This document shows, one piece after another, positions 1 through 8,611 of a stretch of 44,586 bases of DNA. The DNA comes from Loigolactobacillus rennini DSM 20253 (lineage in GTDB: Bacteria > Bacillota > Bacilli > Lactobacillales > Lactobacillaceae): NCBI RefSeq assembly GCF_001436505.1, contig NZ_AYYI01000027.1, positions 1 to 44,586 on the forward strand, written 5' to 3'. Each line of letters begins with the position of its first letter. The stretch's first letter is position 1. The notes beneath the pieces are model-generated. The model saw only the letters and a list, made by a program, of their open reading frames with translations. It was not told the origin of the DNA and ran no database searches. The translations under genes were made by a program, and so were the position numbers.

Positions 1-52
1 AAGTGATTAGAACTTTTATAATTAATTCACCAACAACAGTTGACGAAGAGCC
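1..52 (-). mobile_element. End of an ISL3-like insertion sequence (body outside window)
   Basis: Read on the minus strand from position 52 leftward, the sequence begins GGGCTCTTCGTCAACTGTTG, which matches my recollection of ISL3-family terminal inverted repeats (GGCTCTT-GTCAAC). It starts exactly where the uracil permease reading frame stops resembling its family. Only about 52 bases lie in the window and the transposase is not visible. A related, more diverged copy sits at 44080-44140 in the same orientation. The family assignment is from memory of the end sequence and is an inference. Confidence 0.6.
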
Positions 53-251
53 CTAAAATATAAATTAAAGTACCAACACCAGAACTTAAAATTGCGATTC
101 CTGGATTTAATCCAACTAATATAGGAACTAAAACTGTAGCGCCAAACATGGCAAATAAATGCTGCAATGATAAACCAAACCATTGTAATGGTGCTGGTTT
201 ATCGTGAATGTCTAATACAACGCGGTTTGACTGCTGCTTCTTTTGGGTCAT
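27..251 (-). pseudogene. pyrP: Uracil permease N-terminal fragment, truncated by an IS
   Basis: This is the first ~67 residues of a nucleobase:cation symporter-2 uracil permease, an inner-membrane proton-coupled importer. The family-typical stretch [20 protein letters not shown] is followed by [18 protein letters not shown] and IYIL. Similarity ends there and eight codons of insertion-sequence end (GLFVNCCW) follow before a stop; intact family members have roughly 420-430 residues. The start is ATG at 251 with GGAGG at 260-264. An in-frame extension to 302 would start inside the attenuator terminator and is rejected. The gene lies behind pyrR and its own PyrR attenuator, so regulation is intact while the transporter cannot be functional. 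Confidence 0.85.
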
Positions 252-281
252 TAGGATAACCTCCACTTTATTTTTTACCAT

Positions 282-400
282 AAAAAAACACCCATTTAGC
301 AAAATGGATGTTAATTTCAGACATTAGCCCAAACTAGTTTTAAGGGTAATTGCTGAACGCTTGCGCGACCATTTTGCTCTCACTGGAGACAATTAAATCG
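282..400 (-). promoter_or_regulatory. PyrR-dependent attenuator between pyrR and pyrP
   Basis: On the minus strand the pyrR-pyrP gap contains a stem-loop at 392-374 with loop CCAGTGA, matching the PyrR-binding core (CNGNGAGG-like). A G/C-bearing hairpin follows at 310-289 (CATCCATTT/AAATGGGTG) and runs straight into seven T residues. In Bacillus-type pyr operons PyrR with UMP stabilises the binding hairpin and lets the terminator form, cutting uracil permease expression when pyrimidines are plentiful. The antiterminator fold was not computed. Confidence 0.75.
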
Positions 401-408
401 TTTTGCTT

Positions 409-998
<590 letters not shown>

Positions 999-1026
999 AA
1001 TTAATTGCATATCACTAATTAATTAT

Positions 1027-1061
1027 GCCTTCTTAGCCTCACGGGGCTAATTTAAAGGATT
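1027..1061 (-). promoter_or_regulatory. PyrR-binding loop of the pyrR leader
   Basis: On the minus strand the segment TTTAAATTAGCCCCGTGAGG is followed directly by CTAAGAAGG. This matches the conserved PyrR recognition hairpin of Bacillus and lactic acid bacteria (AGUCCNGNGAGGCU...AGAAGG). It sits between the promoter and the leader terminator, as expected for an anti-antiterminator. Confidence 0.85.
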
Positions 1062-1079
1062 CGTTATTTGATTAACCTA

Positions 1080-1108
1080 AGAATACCGAAATGATTACTA
1101 ACTGTCAA
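1080..1108 (-). promoter_or_regulatory. Sigma-A promoter for pyrR-pyrP
   Basis: On the minus strand, TTGACA at 1108-1103 and TATTCT at 1085-1080 are separated by exactly 17 bases. The -35 box overlaps the last codons of the upstream pseudouridine synthase gene. Transcription would begin near 1073, just ahead of the PyrR-binding loop. Confidence 0.75.
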
Positions 1109-2012
1109 CCGATTTTTCTAAAGTTACCAACGTTTGCTTGAAAATTGGTGGCACTGCCACACTAAAAGTTAGCTGTTCACCGGTACGGGGGTGTTTAAAA
1201 CCTAATTTAGCGGCATGTAAAAATTGGCCATGACCAGACAACGTTTTTTTAGGTCCATATAGAGGATCACCTGCAACTGGATGACCAATGTAGCGCATGT
1301 GCACACGAATTTGGTGGGTTCTCCCAGTTTCTAGCTGACATTTAATCAGGGTGTATGCTTTAAAACGCATTAAAACTTCAAAATGGGTCACTGCGTGCCG
1401 ACCATCAGCCACCACTGCCTGTTTTTTTCGATCATTTTTTGCCCGGCCTAATGGTGCATTAATGGTTCCGCGTTGTTCTTTAAAATTACCATGGACAAGT
1501 GCGAGATACTCTCGTTGTGTCGTTTTTGCTTGTAATTGTGCTGCTAAACTTTGATGGGCTAAATTATTTTTTGCCACCATTAATAAGCCTGAAGTATCTT
1601 TATCGATCCGATGAACGATTCCAGGACGAATCACCCCATTAATTGTTGACAAAGGGCTGTGATAAAGTAAAGCATTCACCAAAGTTCCATGTGAATGGCC
1701 CGGCGCTGGATGCACCACCATACCTTGGGGTTTATTGACTACTAAAACATCTGCATCTTCATAAACAATATCCAATGGCATTTTTTCCGGCTTAGCAGTC
1801 AAACTGACAGGTTTAGGTAATTTAATGACGATATAATCGCCGGGAGTAACAACATATTTAGCTTTAACGCTAACGCCATTAACCTGCACTAATTTTGCTT
1901 TGATTAAATTTTGAATGTGTGAGCGGGTTAACTGGGTAAAAGCGTCCCGTAGTACTGTATCTAGCCGCCCTTGTTGTGTAGTTATGGTCAGTGTTAAACA
2001 ATTTTGCGTCAT
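1098..2012 (-). CDS. RluD-family 23S rRNA pseudouridine synthase (YlyB type)
   Basis: This 304-residue enzyme isomerises uridine to pseudouridine in structured RNA, most likely 23S rRNA. An S4 RNA-binding domain covers about residues 15-65 (RLDTVLRDAF, LVQVNGV). The catalytic motif HRIDKDTSG has its nucleophilic aspartate at residue 137, and GRTHQIRVH is present near the C-terminal part. It starts two bases after the lspA stop with GAAAGG upstream, so the two are co-transcribed; lspA-rluD linkage is standard in Firmicutes. The exact target uridines cannot be told from sequence. Confidence 0.93.
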   Translation of the reverse strand: MTQNCLTLTITTQQGRLDTVLRDAFTQLTRSHIQNLIKAKLVQVNGVSVKAKYVVTPGDYIVIKLPKPVSLTAKPEKMPLDIVYEDADVLVVNKPQGMVVHPAPGHSHGTLVNALLYHSPLSTINGVIRPGIVHRIDKDTSGLLMVAKNNLAHQSLAAQLQAKTTQREYLALVHGNFKEQRGTINAPLGRAKNDRKKQAVVADGRHAVTHFEVLMRFKAYTLIKCQLETGRTHQIRVHMRYIGHPVAGDPLYGPKKTLSGHGQFLHAAKLGFKHPRTGEQLTFSVAVPPIFKQTLVTLEKSVDS

Positions 2013-2014
2013 GA

Positions 2015-2461
2015 TTAACCTTTCTCATCTTTAAAAATTAAATCAATAAAAATCAAGATAATGCCCACTGTTAAAGCTGTATCAGCTAAATTAAAAATTG
2101 GGAAATTAAACCAATCTAATTGCAACATGTCAACAACATAGCCTAAACGTACTCGATCAATAAAATTGCCTAATGCACCTGCTATCATCAGAGTTAAACC
2201 AGTTGCATAGAAATACTGCTTATGCGGCGCACGATACAACAAATAGATTAAAACTACCATAACCACTGGCGTTAAAATCAAGAAAAAAATTTGGCGGCCA
2301 GCTAAAATATTCCAAGCAGCACCATTATTTTGTAGATAAGTTAATGACATCAAATGAGGAGCGAGTATTTTGACTTGTCCCAGCGCTAAATGACTAATCG
2401 TCCAATATTTTAATAATTGATCACTGGCGATGACTATCAAGAATAAAATTAGGTAAATCAC
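2015..2461 (-). CDS. lspA: LspA: lipoprotein signal peptidase (signal peptidase II)
   Basis: Membrane aspartyl protease that removes signal peptides from diacylglyceryl-modified prolipoproteins. The 148 residues hold four hydrophobic segments and the family blocks NNGAAW (45-50), GALGNFIDR with GYVVD (95-111) and FNLADTAL. The two catalytic aspartates correspond to D111 and D127. The start is GTG at 2461, immediately after the stop of the upstream gene and preceded by GAGGGG, which indicates coupled translation. Length matches the family. Confidence 0.95.
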   Translation of the reverse strand: MIYLILFLIVIASDQLLKYWTISHLALGQVKILAPHLMSLTYLQNNGAAWNILAGRQIFFLILTPVVMVVLIYLLYRAPHKQYFYATGLTLMIAGALGNFIDRVRLGYVVDMLQLDWFNFPIFNLADTALTVGIILIFIDLIFKDEKG

Positions 2462-3112
2462 TTATTGCCCCTCACTTTGTAGTTGCTGCTTAAATTTCGC
2501 TAAATCTCGGGTTAAGTCACTTTCAATTTTTCGGTTGTAAAAAACTGCGGCTGGATGAAAAGTTGGCATAACGCGGTAATGTCGCTTAGTCGGCACAAAT
2601 TTTTGCTGCTGGTAATCATAACACCGAATTGGACCCGAAAAAAATTGTCCGTGCACGTCTCCAACACGATATTTTGGTCCCAACAAACGTTTCAAGCCAA
2701 CATTACCAATGGTTAAAATCAAATCAGTGGGTAAATGTGCTAGTTCGTAGTCAATTAAAAATGCCTGACTAATTAATTCATGTTGTGTGGGTGGCCGATT
2801 ATCTTTTTTCTGGTAAGTCTGACCAGTTCTTTTAGCTGTCTTTGTCACAATCCGAAATGGACGACTGCGATAGGCACTAGTGATAAACACTTCTTCGCGA
2901 GTAACTCCTAGTGTTGACAATGATTTATCAAGTTCCACCCCGGCACGTCCTGTAAAAGGTTTATGGGTTGTTACTTCCGTTTCACCTGGTGCTTCACCCA
3001 CCAAGATAAAACGCGGCGTTAAACTACCGTTTCCTGGGACTAGCCCCTCGACGTTGTCATGCAAGGTTTGCCAACCACGTTTAATTAAGTCAGGTGGTAA
3101 AATGCTAGCCAT
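2462..3112 (-). CDS. Uracil-DNA glycosylase-superfamily protein (family-4-like, no Fe-S cysteines)
   Basis: Resembles family 4 uracil-DNA glycosylases, which excise uracil from DNA. Motif GEAPGETE is at residues 39-46, a GRAG block follows, and a second active-site motif HPAA is at 186-189. Family 4 enzymes usually carry a 4Fe-4S cluster held by four cysteines; this 216-residue protein has a single cysteine (about 164), so the cluster must be absent. It starts with an ATG that overlaps the fhs stop by one base and runs directly into lspA. Activity on uracil is an inference from the fold. Confidence 0.8.
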   Translation of the reverse strand: MASILPPDLIKRGWQTLHDNVEGLVPGNGSLTPRFILVGEAPGETEVTTHKPFTGRAGVELDKSLSTLGVTREEVFITSAYRSRPFRIVTKTAKRTGQTYQKKDNRPPTQHELISQAFLIDYELAHLPTDLILTIGNVGLKRLLGPKYRVGDVHGQFFSGPIRCYDYQQQKFVPTKRHYRVMPTFHPAAVFYNRKIESDLTRDLAKFKQQLQSEGQ

Positions 3113-4785
3113 TAAAATAACCCGGTAATGTTACCATCTGCGTCAATATCCATGTCTAAAGCAGCAGGATGTTTAGGCAGTCCTGGCATGGTTAAAACAT
3201 GTCCCGTTAACGCCACTAAAAAACCGGCTCCTAAATCTGGTACAAATTCGCGTACATGAATGGTGAAGTCTTCAGGTGCGCCTAATTGTTTAGGATCATC
3301 AGTAAAAGAATATTGGGTCTTTGCCATGCAAATTGGCAATTTATCCCAACCGTTTGCGGCAAAATCGGCCATTTGTCGTTTAGCTTTGGCAGTATATTCG
3401 ACCTTTTTACCACCATAAATTTTTTGCACAATCGCGTTAATTTTTTCTGGAATAGATGCTTGCGGTTCATATAGTGGTTGGTAAGTATGCTGTTCAGCTA
3501 AGGAAGTAATCACTGCTTTAGCTAGATCAATCCCACCAGCACCACCTTTGGCCCAAACATTGGTATCCACTGCTTGCACGCCCAGAGCTTGACAAAGCTG
3601 TTGCAATGTTGTTATTTCAGCCGCCGTATCCGCTGTAAAATGATTGATGGCAACTGTCACTGGTACCCCATATTGTTGCATATTTTGAATGTGTCGTTTA
3701 AGGTTGGCAAAGCCAGCTTTTAAGGCAGCAATATTTTCTTGCTTCAAATCCGCTAACGCAACGCCACCATTGTATTTTAATGCACGGACAGTCGCAACCA
3801 AAACAATGGCATCAGGATGCTTGCCTAACTGTGGAACTTTGATGTCTAGAAATTTTTCAGCACCTAAATCGGCGCCAAATCCAGCCTCGGTAATGGCATA
3901 ATCACCTAATTTTAAGGCGGCCTGTGTGGCTAAAACACTATTACAGCCGTGCGCAATGTTCGCAAATGGGCCACCATGAACAAAAGTTGGGGTATGTTCC
4001 AAGGTTTGAACTAAATTCGGTTTTAAAGCATCTTTTAAAAGCAGCGTGATGGCGCCTGCTACTTTTAAATCGGCAACAGTGACAGGTTGCTGATTAATAT
4101 TATAACCAATTACAATTTTACTGATACGTTGCTTCAAATCACTAAGACTAGTTGCTAGACATAACACTGCCATCAATTCACTTGCAACAGTGATGTTAAA
4201 GCCATCTTGCCGTGGCACTCCTTGTGTTGGTCCGCCTAAACCAATTACAACTTGCCGCAACGCACGATCATTAATATCCAAAACGCGTTTCCAAGTAATC
4301 CGCCGCTGATCAATCTGTAACTGATTACCATGTTGGATATGATTATCAATCAATGCTGCTAAAGTATTGTTAGCACTAGTTAAGGCGTGCATGTCTCCGG
4401 TAAAATGCAAGTTAATATCTGCCATTGGAACAACTTGTGCATATCCGCCACCAGTTGCACCACCTTTGATTCCCATCACGGGTCCTAAAGAAGGCTCACG
4501 CAATGCAATGACTGCTCTTTTATTCAATCGTTTTAAAGCATCACCTAATCCAATAGTGACTGTTGATTTACCTTCACCAGCTGGTGTTGGATTAATTGAT
4601 GTCACTAAAATTAACCGGTGTGCGTTAGATACACACTGTTGTGCTAAAGTTGCCAACTTTACTTTAGCCTTATAACTGCCATATTGCTCAATATCATCAG
4701 GTTGTAAACCGATTTGTTGGGCAATTTCAGTAATTGGCTTAATTGCTTGTTGCTCGTTTTTTCGTGCAATTTCTATATCAGACAT
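3112..4785 (-). CDS. fhs: Formate-tetrahydrofolate ligase
   Basis: Cytosolic enzyme joining formate to tetrahydrofolate with ATP to give 10-formyl-THF for purine and fMet-tRNA synthesis. The nucleotide-binding motif TPAGEGKST lies near residue 67, followed by [20 protein letters not shown] and the family stretch [10 protein letters not shown]. The start chosen is ATG at 4785 (557 residues, normal length) because AAGGAG lies 8-13 bases upstream; a GTG nine bases earlier overlaps that ribosome site. It is the first gene of a tight set with the glycosylase, lspA and rluD. Confidence 0.96.
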   Translation of the reverse strand: MSDIEIARKNEQQAIKPITEIAQQIGLQPDDIEQYGSYKAKVKLATLAQQCVSNAHRLILVTSINPTPAGEGKSTVTIGLGDALKRLNKRAVIALREPSLGPVMGIKGGATGGGYAQVVPMADINLHFTGDMHALTSANNTLAALIDNHIQHGNQLQIDQRRITWKRVLDINDRALRQVVIGLGGPTQGVPRQDGFNITVASELMAVLCLATSLSDLKQRISKIVIGYNINQQPVTVADLKVAGAITLLLKDALKPNLVQTLEHTPTFVHGGPFANIAHGCNSVLATQAALKLGDYAITEAGFGADLGAEKFLDIKVPQLGKHPDAIVLVATVRALKYNGGVALADLKQENIAALKAGFANLKRHIQNMQQYGVPVTVAINHFTADTAAEITTLQQLCQALGVQAVDTNVWAKGGAGGIDLAKAVITSLAEQHTYQPLYEPQASIPEKINAIVQKIYGGKKVEYTAKAKRQMADFAANGWDKLPICMAKTQYSFTDDPKQLGAPEDFTIHVREFVPDLGAGFLVALTGHVLTMPGLPKHPAALDMDIDADGNITGLF

Positions 4786-4826
4786 CGCGTTCACTCCTTA
4801 TATATCATTCACGCTAACCTAAATAA

Positions 4827-5240
4827 TTAATTTTGCTGAAGGCTAGTTTCTGTTTTTAAAGTCTTTAGCGTTTCAACCAGACGTTGCTTTTGTTTTTTTG
4901 TCATTAAAATACTCAAATTGGGCAATCGCTCCAGCTCAAAACGAACACCATGAGGTAAAATAACCACGTGATTTAGCGCTTTTAACGGAATAACCTGGCG
5001 GTGTTTTGGTAAGATTTGTTGCAACGTTAAGGTCGCCTGATCCACATTAAGAAATAGTTGGCGGCGAAAAATCCCTAAACCAGCAACTATTAAAAACAAA
5101 ATAAAAGTTACAATTGTAAACCATTGAATGGTGGTTATTTCAAGCCAACCAGTAGCACTACTAAATAAAATAATAAAGGTCCAGGACCAAAAAATAATGC
5201 TGCTATACAAATCTGGTTGATAATAAAAACGGTGTGTCAT
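4827..5240 (-). CDS. Small two-TM membrane protein, EbsA-like
   Basis: A 137-residue protein with two hydrophobic segments at about 16-38 and 40-60, then a soluble C-terminal half with basic stretches (MTKKQKQRLVETL). The N-terminal FYYQPDLYSSIIFWSWTFII resembles EbsA-family proteins of enterococci and lactobacilli, whose role is not settled. GAGGTGAGG precedes the ATG. It is separated from fhs by about 40 bases and may be co-transcribed. The family name is from memory of the pattern; function is unknown. Confidence 0.6.
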   Translation of the reverse strand: MTHRFYYQPDLYSSIIFWSWTFIILFSSATGWLEITTIQWFTIVTFILFLIVAGLGIFRRQLFLNVDQATLTLQQILPKHRQVIPLKALNHVVILPHGVRFELERLPNLSILMTKKQKQRLVETLKTLKTETSLQQN

Positions 5241-5329
5241 GTCCTCACCTCGTTGTTGGTTTGGGGGTTGGTTTTTGTAATTTTAAGTTAAAGTAACTTT
5301 TTTATTTTAAACCATTTTTAAAACAGGCA

Positions 5330-6451
5330 CTATTTTGCCCAAAACTGAAAAAGATCTGTTCTTAAAGCCCCATTATATAATTTGCGCCGTTTAGTGGCTT
5401 TCTCACCATAATAAGTTTCAAATTTTAAATCACTAGTTAAAATGTATTTACTCCAAGAAGTTAATGGTCGGTACACCGTACCCATTTGCTGATATAACTG
5501 GTGGACACCACTTAAATCACTCAATCGCTCCCCATATGGTGGATTAGCAACAATCACCCCACCTTTTTTCTCGGTTTTAAAATCCTTAACAGCGAGTTGC
5601 TTAAATTGAATGTGGTGTAAAACGCCTGCTTCATGCGCGTTGAGTTTTGCAATATCGATCATGCTACCATCAATATCAGCTCCCATAATGTCCAAAGGAG
5701 TCGTCATTTTTTGCATTGCTACTGCCTTTTGCCGTTGTTCTGCTACTAAATCGGCGTTCACCCAATCCCAGTCTTCAAAAGAAAAATGCCGTTTACTTCC
5801 AGGCGCAATGTTTAAACCGATTAAAGCTGCTTCAATCGGAATTGTACCTGAACCACAAACTGGGTCTAAAAATGGCTTTTCTGGCCACCAATTGGTTAAG
5901 GCAATTAGTGCCGCTGCCATATTTTCCTTCAATGGTGCACTACCTTTTTCAACCCGGTAGCCCCGCTTAAACAAACTGGGTCCCGTTGTATCCAATGTTA
6001 ACAATGCTTTATCTTTTAAAAGACTAACTTCTAAAGCAAAAGTTGCTCCGGTTTCTGGCAAATGCCCACGCCGATGATAAACTTGGCACATTTTATCGAC
6101 AATTGCTTTTTTAGTTAGTCGCTGCACATCAGGGACACTGTGTAATTTCGATTTATGTGAGCGCCCTGCCACAGGAAAAGCGGCATCTAAAGGCAAATAA
6201 GCGTCCCACGGTAATGCTTTAACCTGTTCAAATAAATCATCGAAAGTAGTCGCATTAAACTCACCGATGATGATCTTAACGCGATCAGCTGTTCTAAGCC
6301 ACAGATTGGTCCAGATAATGTCAGATAAATCCCCTTGAAACCGAACCCGACCATTTTCAGTTTGAACTTGATAGCCTAGGTCTTTTAATTCGCGTGCGGC
6401 TAATCCTTCAATACCACTAGCAGTTGTCGCCATTAATTGATATGTTGTCAT
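5330..6451 (-). CDS. THUMP-domain rRNA methyltransferase (YpsC / RlmL N-terminal type)
   Basis: SAM-dependent RNA methyltransferase, 373 residues. A THUMP RNA-binding domain occupies about residues 45-160. A Rossmann-fold domain follows, with motif I DPVCGSGTIPIEA (196-208) and the N6-adenine/N2-guanine catalytic motif NPPYGERL (303-310), which indicates base amino-group methylation. Length matches single-domain YpsC proteins rather than the longer E. coli RlmKL fusion. It lies directly downstream of rnpB and gpsB, the same order as in Bacillus. The exact rRNA site is not shown here. Confidence 0.9.
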   Translation of the reverse strand: MTTYQLMATTASGIEGLAARELKDLGYQVQTENGRVRFQGDLSDIIWTNLWLRTADRVKIIIGEFNATTFDDLFEQVKALPWDAYLPLDAAFPVAGRSHKSKLHSVPDVQRLTKKAIVDKMCQVYHRRGHLPETGATFALEVSLLKDKALLTLDTTGPSLFKRGYRVEKGSAPLKENMAAALIALTNWWPEKPFLDPVCGSGTIPIEAALIGLNIAPGSKRHFSFEDWDWVNADLVAEQRQKAVAMQKMTTPLDIMGADIDGSMIDIAKLNAHEAGVLHHIQFKQLAVKDFKTEKKGGVIVANPPYGERLSDLSGVHQLYQQMGTVYRPLTSWSKYILTSDLKFETYYGEKATKRRKLYNGALRTDLFQFWAK

Positions 6452-6489
6452 TTTTTTACCTCAATATCTAAAAACTGTCTTGATGAAAG

Positions 6490-6518
6490 AAAAAACCCTC
6501 CATCGAAATGAAGGGTTT
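6490..6518 (-). terminator. Terminator of rnpB
   Basis: On the minus strand, AAACCCTTCATTTCGATGGAGGGTTTTTT forms a hairpin (AAACCCTTCAT/ATGGAGGGTTT) ending in a T run, ten bases after the RNase P RNA 3' helix. Confidence 0.88.
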
Positions 6519-6527
6519 CCTGACTAA

Positions 6528-6911
6528 GGTGTAAACCTCTGTAAGCCATGTTTTGTCTCATTAAGCTGCTCAGGCACAACTCAATGAGGGTAATCATCTA
6601 TCTACAGATTATTCATCTGCCTTCATGCATTGTTCATTTCCCGACATGAAGCGCCCCTACCAAAGTTTGGGTTACTCGCTCGCGGGGTTTACCCGTTCCA
6701 AACAATATGTTTCCATACTGGATCGTCACTGTGGCACTTTTCAGAAGGTTAACAGCATAGATCACTCCTTAGCTGCGTCCTTCGCCGTTACTGCAAAGCA
6801 GTACCTTAGCTTATTGGGCTAAGCGCGAACACTACAGGCATCTCAGCCTGTGCGGGCATGGACTTTCCTCAGCCTGCGCATAGCAGACCGCGATTACCCG
6901 AGATTTACACC
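6528..6911 (-). ncRNA. rnpB: RNase P RNA, type B
   Basis: The catalytic RNA of RNase P, which matures tRNA 5' ends. On the minus strand the ends pair as helix P1 (GGTGTAAA at 6911-6904 with TTTACACC at 6535-6528). The universal core appears as TCGGGTAATCGC near the 5' end, GAGGAAAGTCCATGC, and then the GAACGGGTAAACC-type block with its ACAGAGGTTTAC 3' end. Size (384 bases) and gene context (gpsB upstream, THUMP methyltransferase downstream) match the Bacillus-type arrangement. End positions are set by the P1 pairing and may be off by a few bases. Confidence 0.95.
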
Positions 6912-6919
6912 AAAAGCAT

Positions 6920-7270
6920 TTAATTATTTAACTTTCTTGGCCCATCCTGTTGATTATCATCTAATTTGGCACCAAAAACGTGCCGTTCTAGATTAGATAA
7001 CCGTTTTAAGATGTCAAAATTAGTCACGGTTGGATTAGGTTGTGCACTTTGGACATTTTTGTTCACAGTGACTTGTTTTGTCAATTCATCATTTCGTGAA
7101 CGCAACCGTTGATTATTACTAGTTAATTCTTCAACCTTGGCATCATAAGCTTCATAATCTTTGATTACTTGATCTAAGAATTCATCGACCTCTGTTGGAT
7201 CATAGCCCCGCATTTTAGTTTTAAATTCTTTTTGTAGGATATCCTGAGTTGTGAAATTCAAATTGTCCAT
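6920..7270 (-). CDS. gpsB: GpsB: cell-division/elongation coordinator
   Basis: Cytoplasmic DivIVA-related coiled-coil protein that shuttles class A penicillin-binding proteins between sidewall and septum. The 116 residues start with the DivIVA/GpsB membrane-binding region (FTTQDILQKEFKTKMRGYDP, then EVDEFLD at about 27-33), followed by a coiled coil to about 70, a linker, and the GpsB-specific C-terminal block (FDILKRLSNLERHVFG). The start is ATG at 7270 with GAGGTG upstream; an in-frame ATG at 7285 overlaps the ribosome site. Its known partner type, a class A PBP, is encoded 1.3 kb away. Confidence 0.93.
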   Translation of the reverse strand: MDNLNFTTQDILQKEFKTKMRGYDPTEVDEFLDQVIKDYEAYDAKVEELTSNNQRLRSRNDELTKQVTVNKNVQSAQPNPTVTNFDILKRLSNLERHVFGAKLDDNQQDGPRKLNN

Positions 7271-7327
7271 TCCGATACACCTCATTGCGCGTTGTCATTA
7301 ATATGACTGATAATAGTATAGCAAAGT

Positions 7328-7894
7328 TTAATCTGCTTGCAAACCATTTTCTTGGTCTTGCCCATAATTATTTGCCACATCTTGCAAATCATCAAAATCT
7401 AAAGTAGTCAATTGATAATTATGCTGCTGACGATACCGTTCGATTGCATCAACAACATAGTGGGTTTTTCCCGGTGCAGTACTATCGTAAACCACTAGTG
7501 CCCCTTCTGTATGGGTTAACATGAAAGTTTGATAATTTCTTAATTGTTGTGGCGAACGGTAAGGCTGCTGACTAATAGCAGCTGCGAAATCGACTTGGCT
7601 GCGCACCAAAGCTAGTGCTGCTTGATTAGTCTCATTCCAATTTTGTCCAAAATCTGCAAAAGGCAACATTAATGCTGTCTGCAATTCAGGATAGTCCTTT
7701 TTAAGGTCGGTGGCAACTTCTAACCCCCACTGTTCGGTCCCCAACTGACCGCCACTAATGACCCAAGCTAAACCTTGGTTAAATTGATCGATCAACGCAG
7801 CGCGTAATGCGGCTTTAATAATTTTTAACTTTAAGTCATTGGCGTTGAAAACGCCGAGTTCATAGCTACGGTAGCCTGTTACCCACAGCCGCAT
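7328..7894 (-). CDS. ypsA: YpsA / UPF0398 (DUF1273) SLOG-fold protein
   Basis: A 188-residue cytosolic protein of the YpsA family, which has a DprA/LOG-like Rossmann fold expected to bind a nucleotide-derived ligand. Motifs visible are VTGYRSYELGVF at the N-terminus, SGGQLGTEQWGLEVA at about 47-61 and YDSTAPGKTHYVV toward the C-terminus. GAAGGGATC precedes the ATG. It is divergent from recU with a 72-base shared promoter region. In Bacillus, YpsA has been connected to cell division and oxidative stress; the biochemical role is open. Confidence 0.9.
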   Translation of the reverse strand: MRLWVTGYRSYELGVFNANDLKLKIIKAALRAALIDQFNQGLAWVISGGQLGTEQWGLEVATDLKKDYPELQTALMLPFADFGQNWNETNQAALALVRSQVDFAAAISQQPYRSPQQLRNYQTFMLTHTEGALVVYDSTAPGKTHYVVDAIERYRQQHNYQLTTLDFDDLQDVANNYGQDQENGLQAD

Positions 7895-7935
7895 AAAGAT
7901 CCCTTCTTAATTTCATTTCAAAATATGCTGGTAAT

Positions 7936-7957
7936 TGCTATAATAAGGCTTTAGGAG
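7936..7957 (+). promoter_or_regulatory. Extended -10 promoter and RBS for recU-pbp1A
   Basis: TG-C-TATAAT (7936-7944) is an extended -10 element. AGGAG at 7953-7957 lies just before the recU ATG at 7967. No clear -35 box is visible. The transcript would have a very short leader. Confidence 0.45.
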
Positions 7958-7966
7958 TGTGATTAT

Positions 7967-8611
7967 ATGCCGTTTCATTATCCAAATGGCAGTCTCTACC
8001 ATCATGATGCCAAAGCACGGCCAAAAAAGCAACTAGTCAGTAGTCGTACTCGCTTTGACAACCGTGGAATGTCATTAGAAGAAGAAATTAATGAAAGCAA
8101 TCAGTATTACCGCGCACGCGATATTGCTGTTATCTATAAAAAACCAATTCCTTTACAAATTGTCAAAGTCGATTATCCTAAACGCAGTGCAGCAGTCATT
8201 AAGGAGGCCTATTTCCGGCGGCCTTCCACAACTGATTATAATGGCGTATACCAAGGATACTACCTTGACTTTGAAGCTAAAGAAACCAAAAATAAAGCAA
8301 GTTTTCCGTTGAAAAATTTTCATCAACACCAAATTGATCACATGCGTCGCTGTCTGCGGCAAGCAGGTATTTGCTTTGTTATCGTGCGCTTTGTTAGTTT
8401 AGACCGACTTTTTGTTTATCCTGCCAGTCCACTGATTACTTACTGGGATCAGCAAACTAACGGTGGTCGCAAATCGATTCCGCTCAATGAAATCAGCGCA
8501 ACTGGTTTTGAAGTTCATTACGCGCTTAAACCTAGGATTCCTTATTTAAAAGCAATTGATCAATTACTTGCAACATCAACAATCGATAAAGGAGATCATC
8601 ATGGCCAATAA
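7967..8611 (+). CDS. recU: RecU Holliday junction resolvase
   Basis: Endonuclease that cleaves Holliday junctions in recombination and chromosome segregation in Firmicutes. The 214 residues carry the PD-(D/E)xK-type core: NRGMSLEEEI at about 32-41, and YYLDFEAKETKNKASFPL near residues 102-120 with the acidic-lysine catalytic set. ATG at 7967 is preceded by AGGAG. Its 3' end overlaps the start of the penicillin-binding protein gene by 11 bases, the classic recU-ponA pairing. Confidence 0.96.
   Translation: MPFHYPNGSLYHHDAKARPKKQLVSSRTRFDNRGMSLEEEINESNQYYRARDIAVIYKKPIPLQIVKVDYPKRSAAVIKEAYFRRPSTTDYNGVYQGYYLDFEAKETKNKASFPLKNFHQHQIDHMRRCLRQAGICFVIVRFVSLDRLFVYPASPLITYWDQQTNGGRKSIPLNEISATGFEVHYALKPRIPYLKAIDQLLATSTIDKGDHHGQ

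Noticed and set aside
252-302. Longer uracil permease start at 302
   Set aside because: The added codons are the attenuator hairpin and T tract; ATG at 251 has GGAGG upstream.
6625-6822. Plus-strand 65-codon frame across the RNase P RNA
   Set aside because: It is antisense to rnpB, whose structure explains the sequence.
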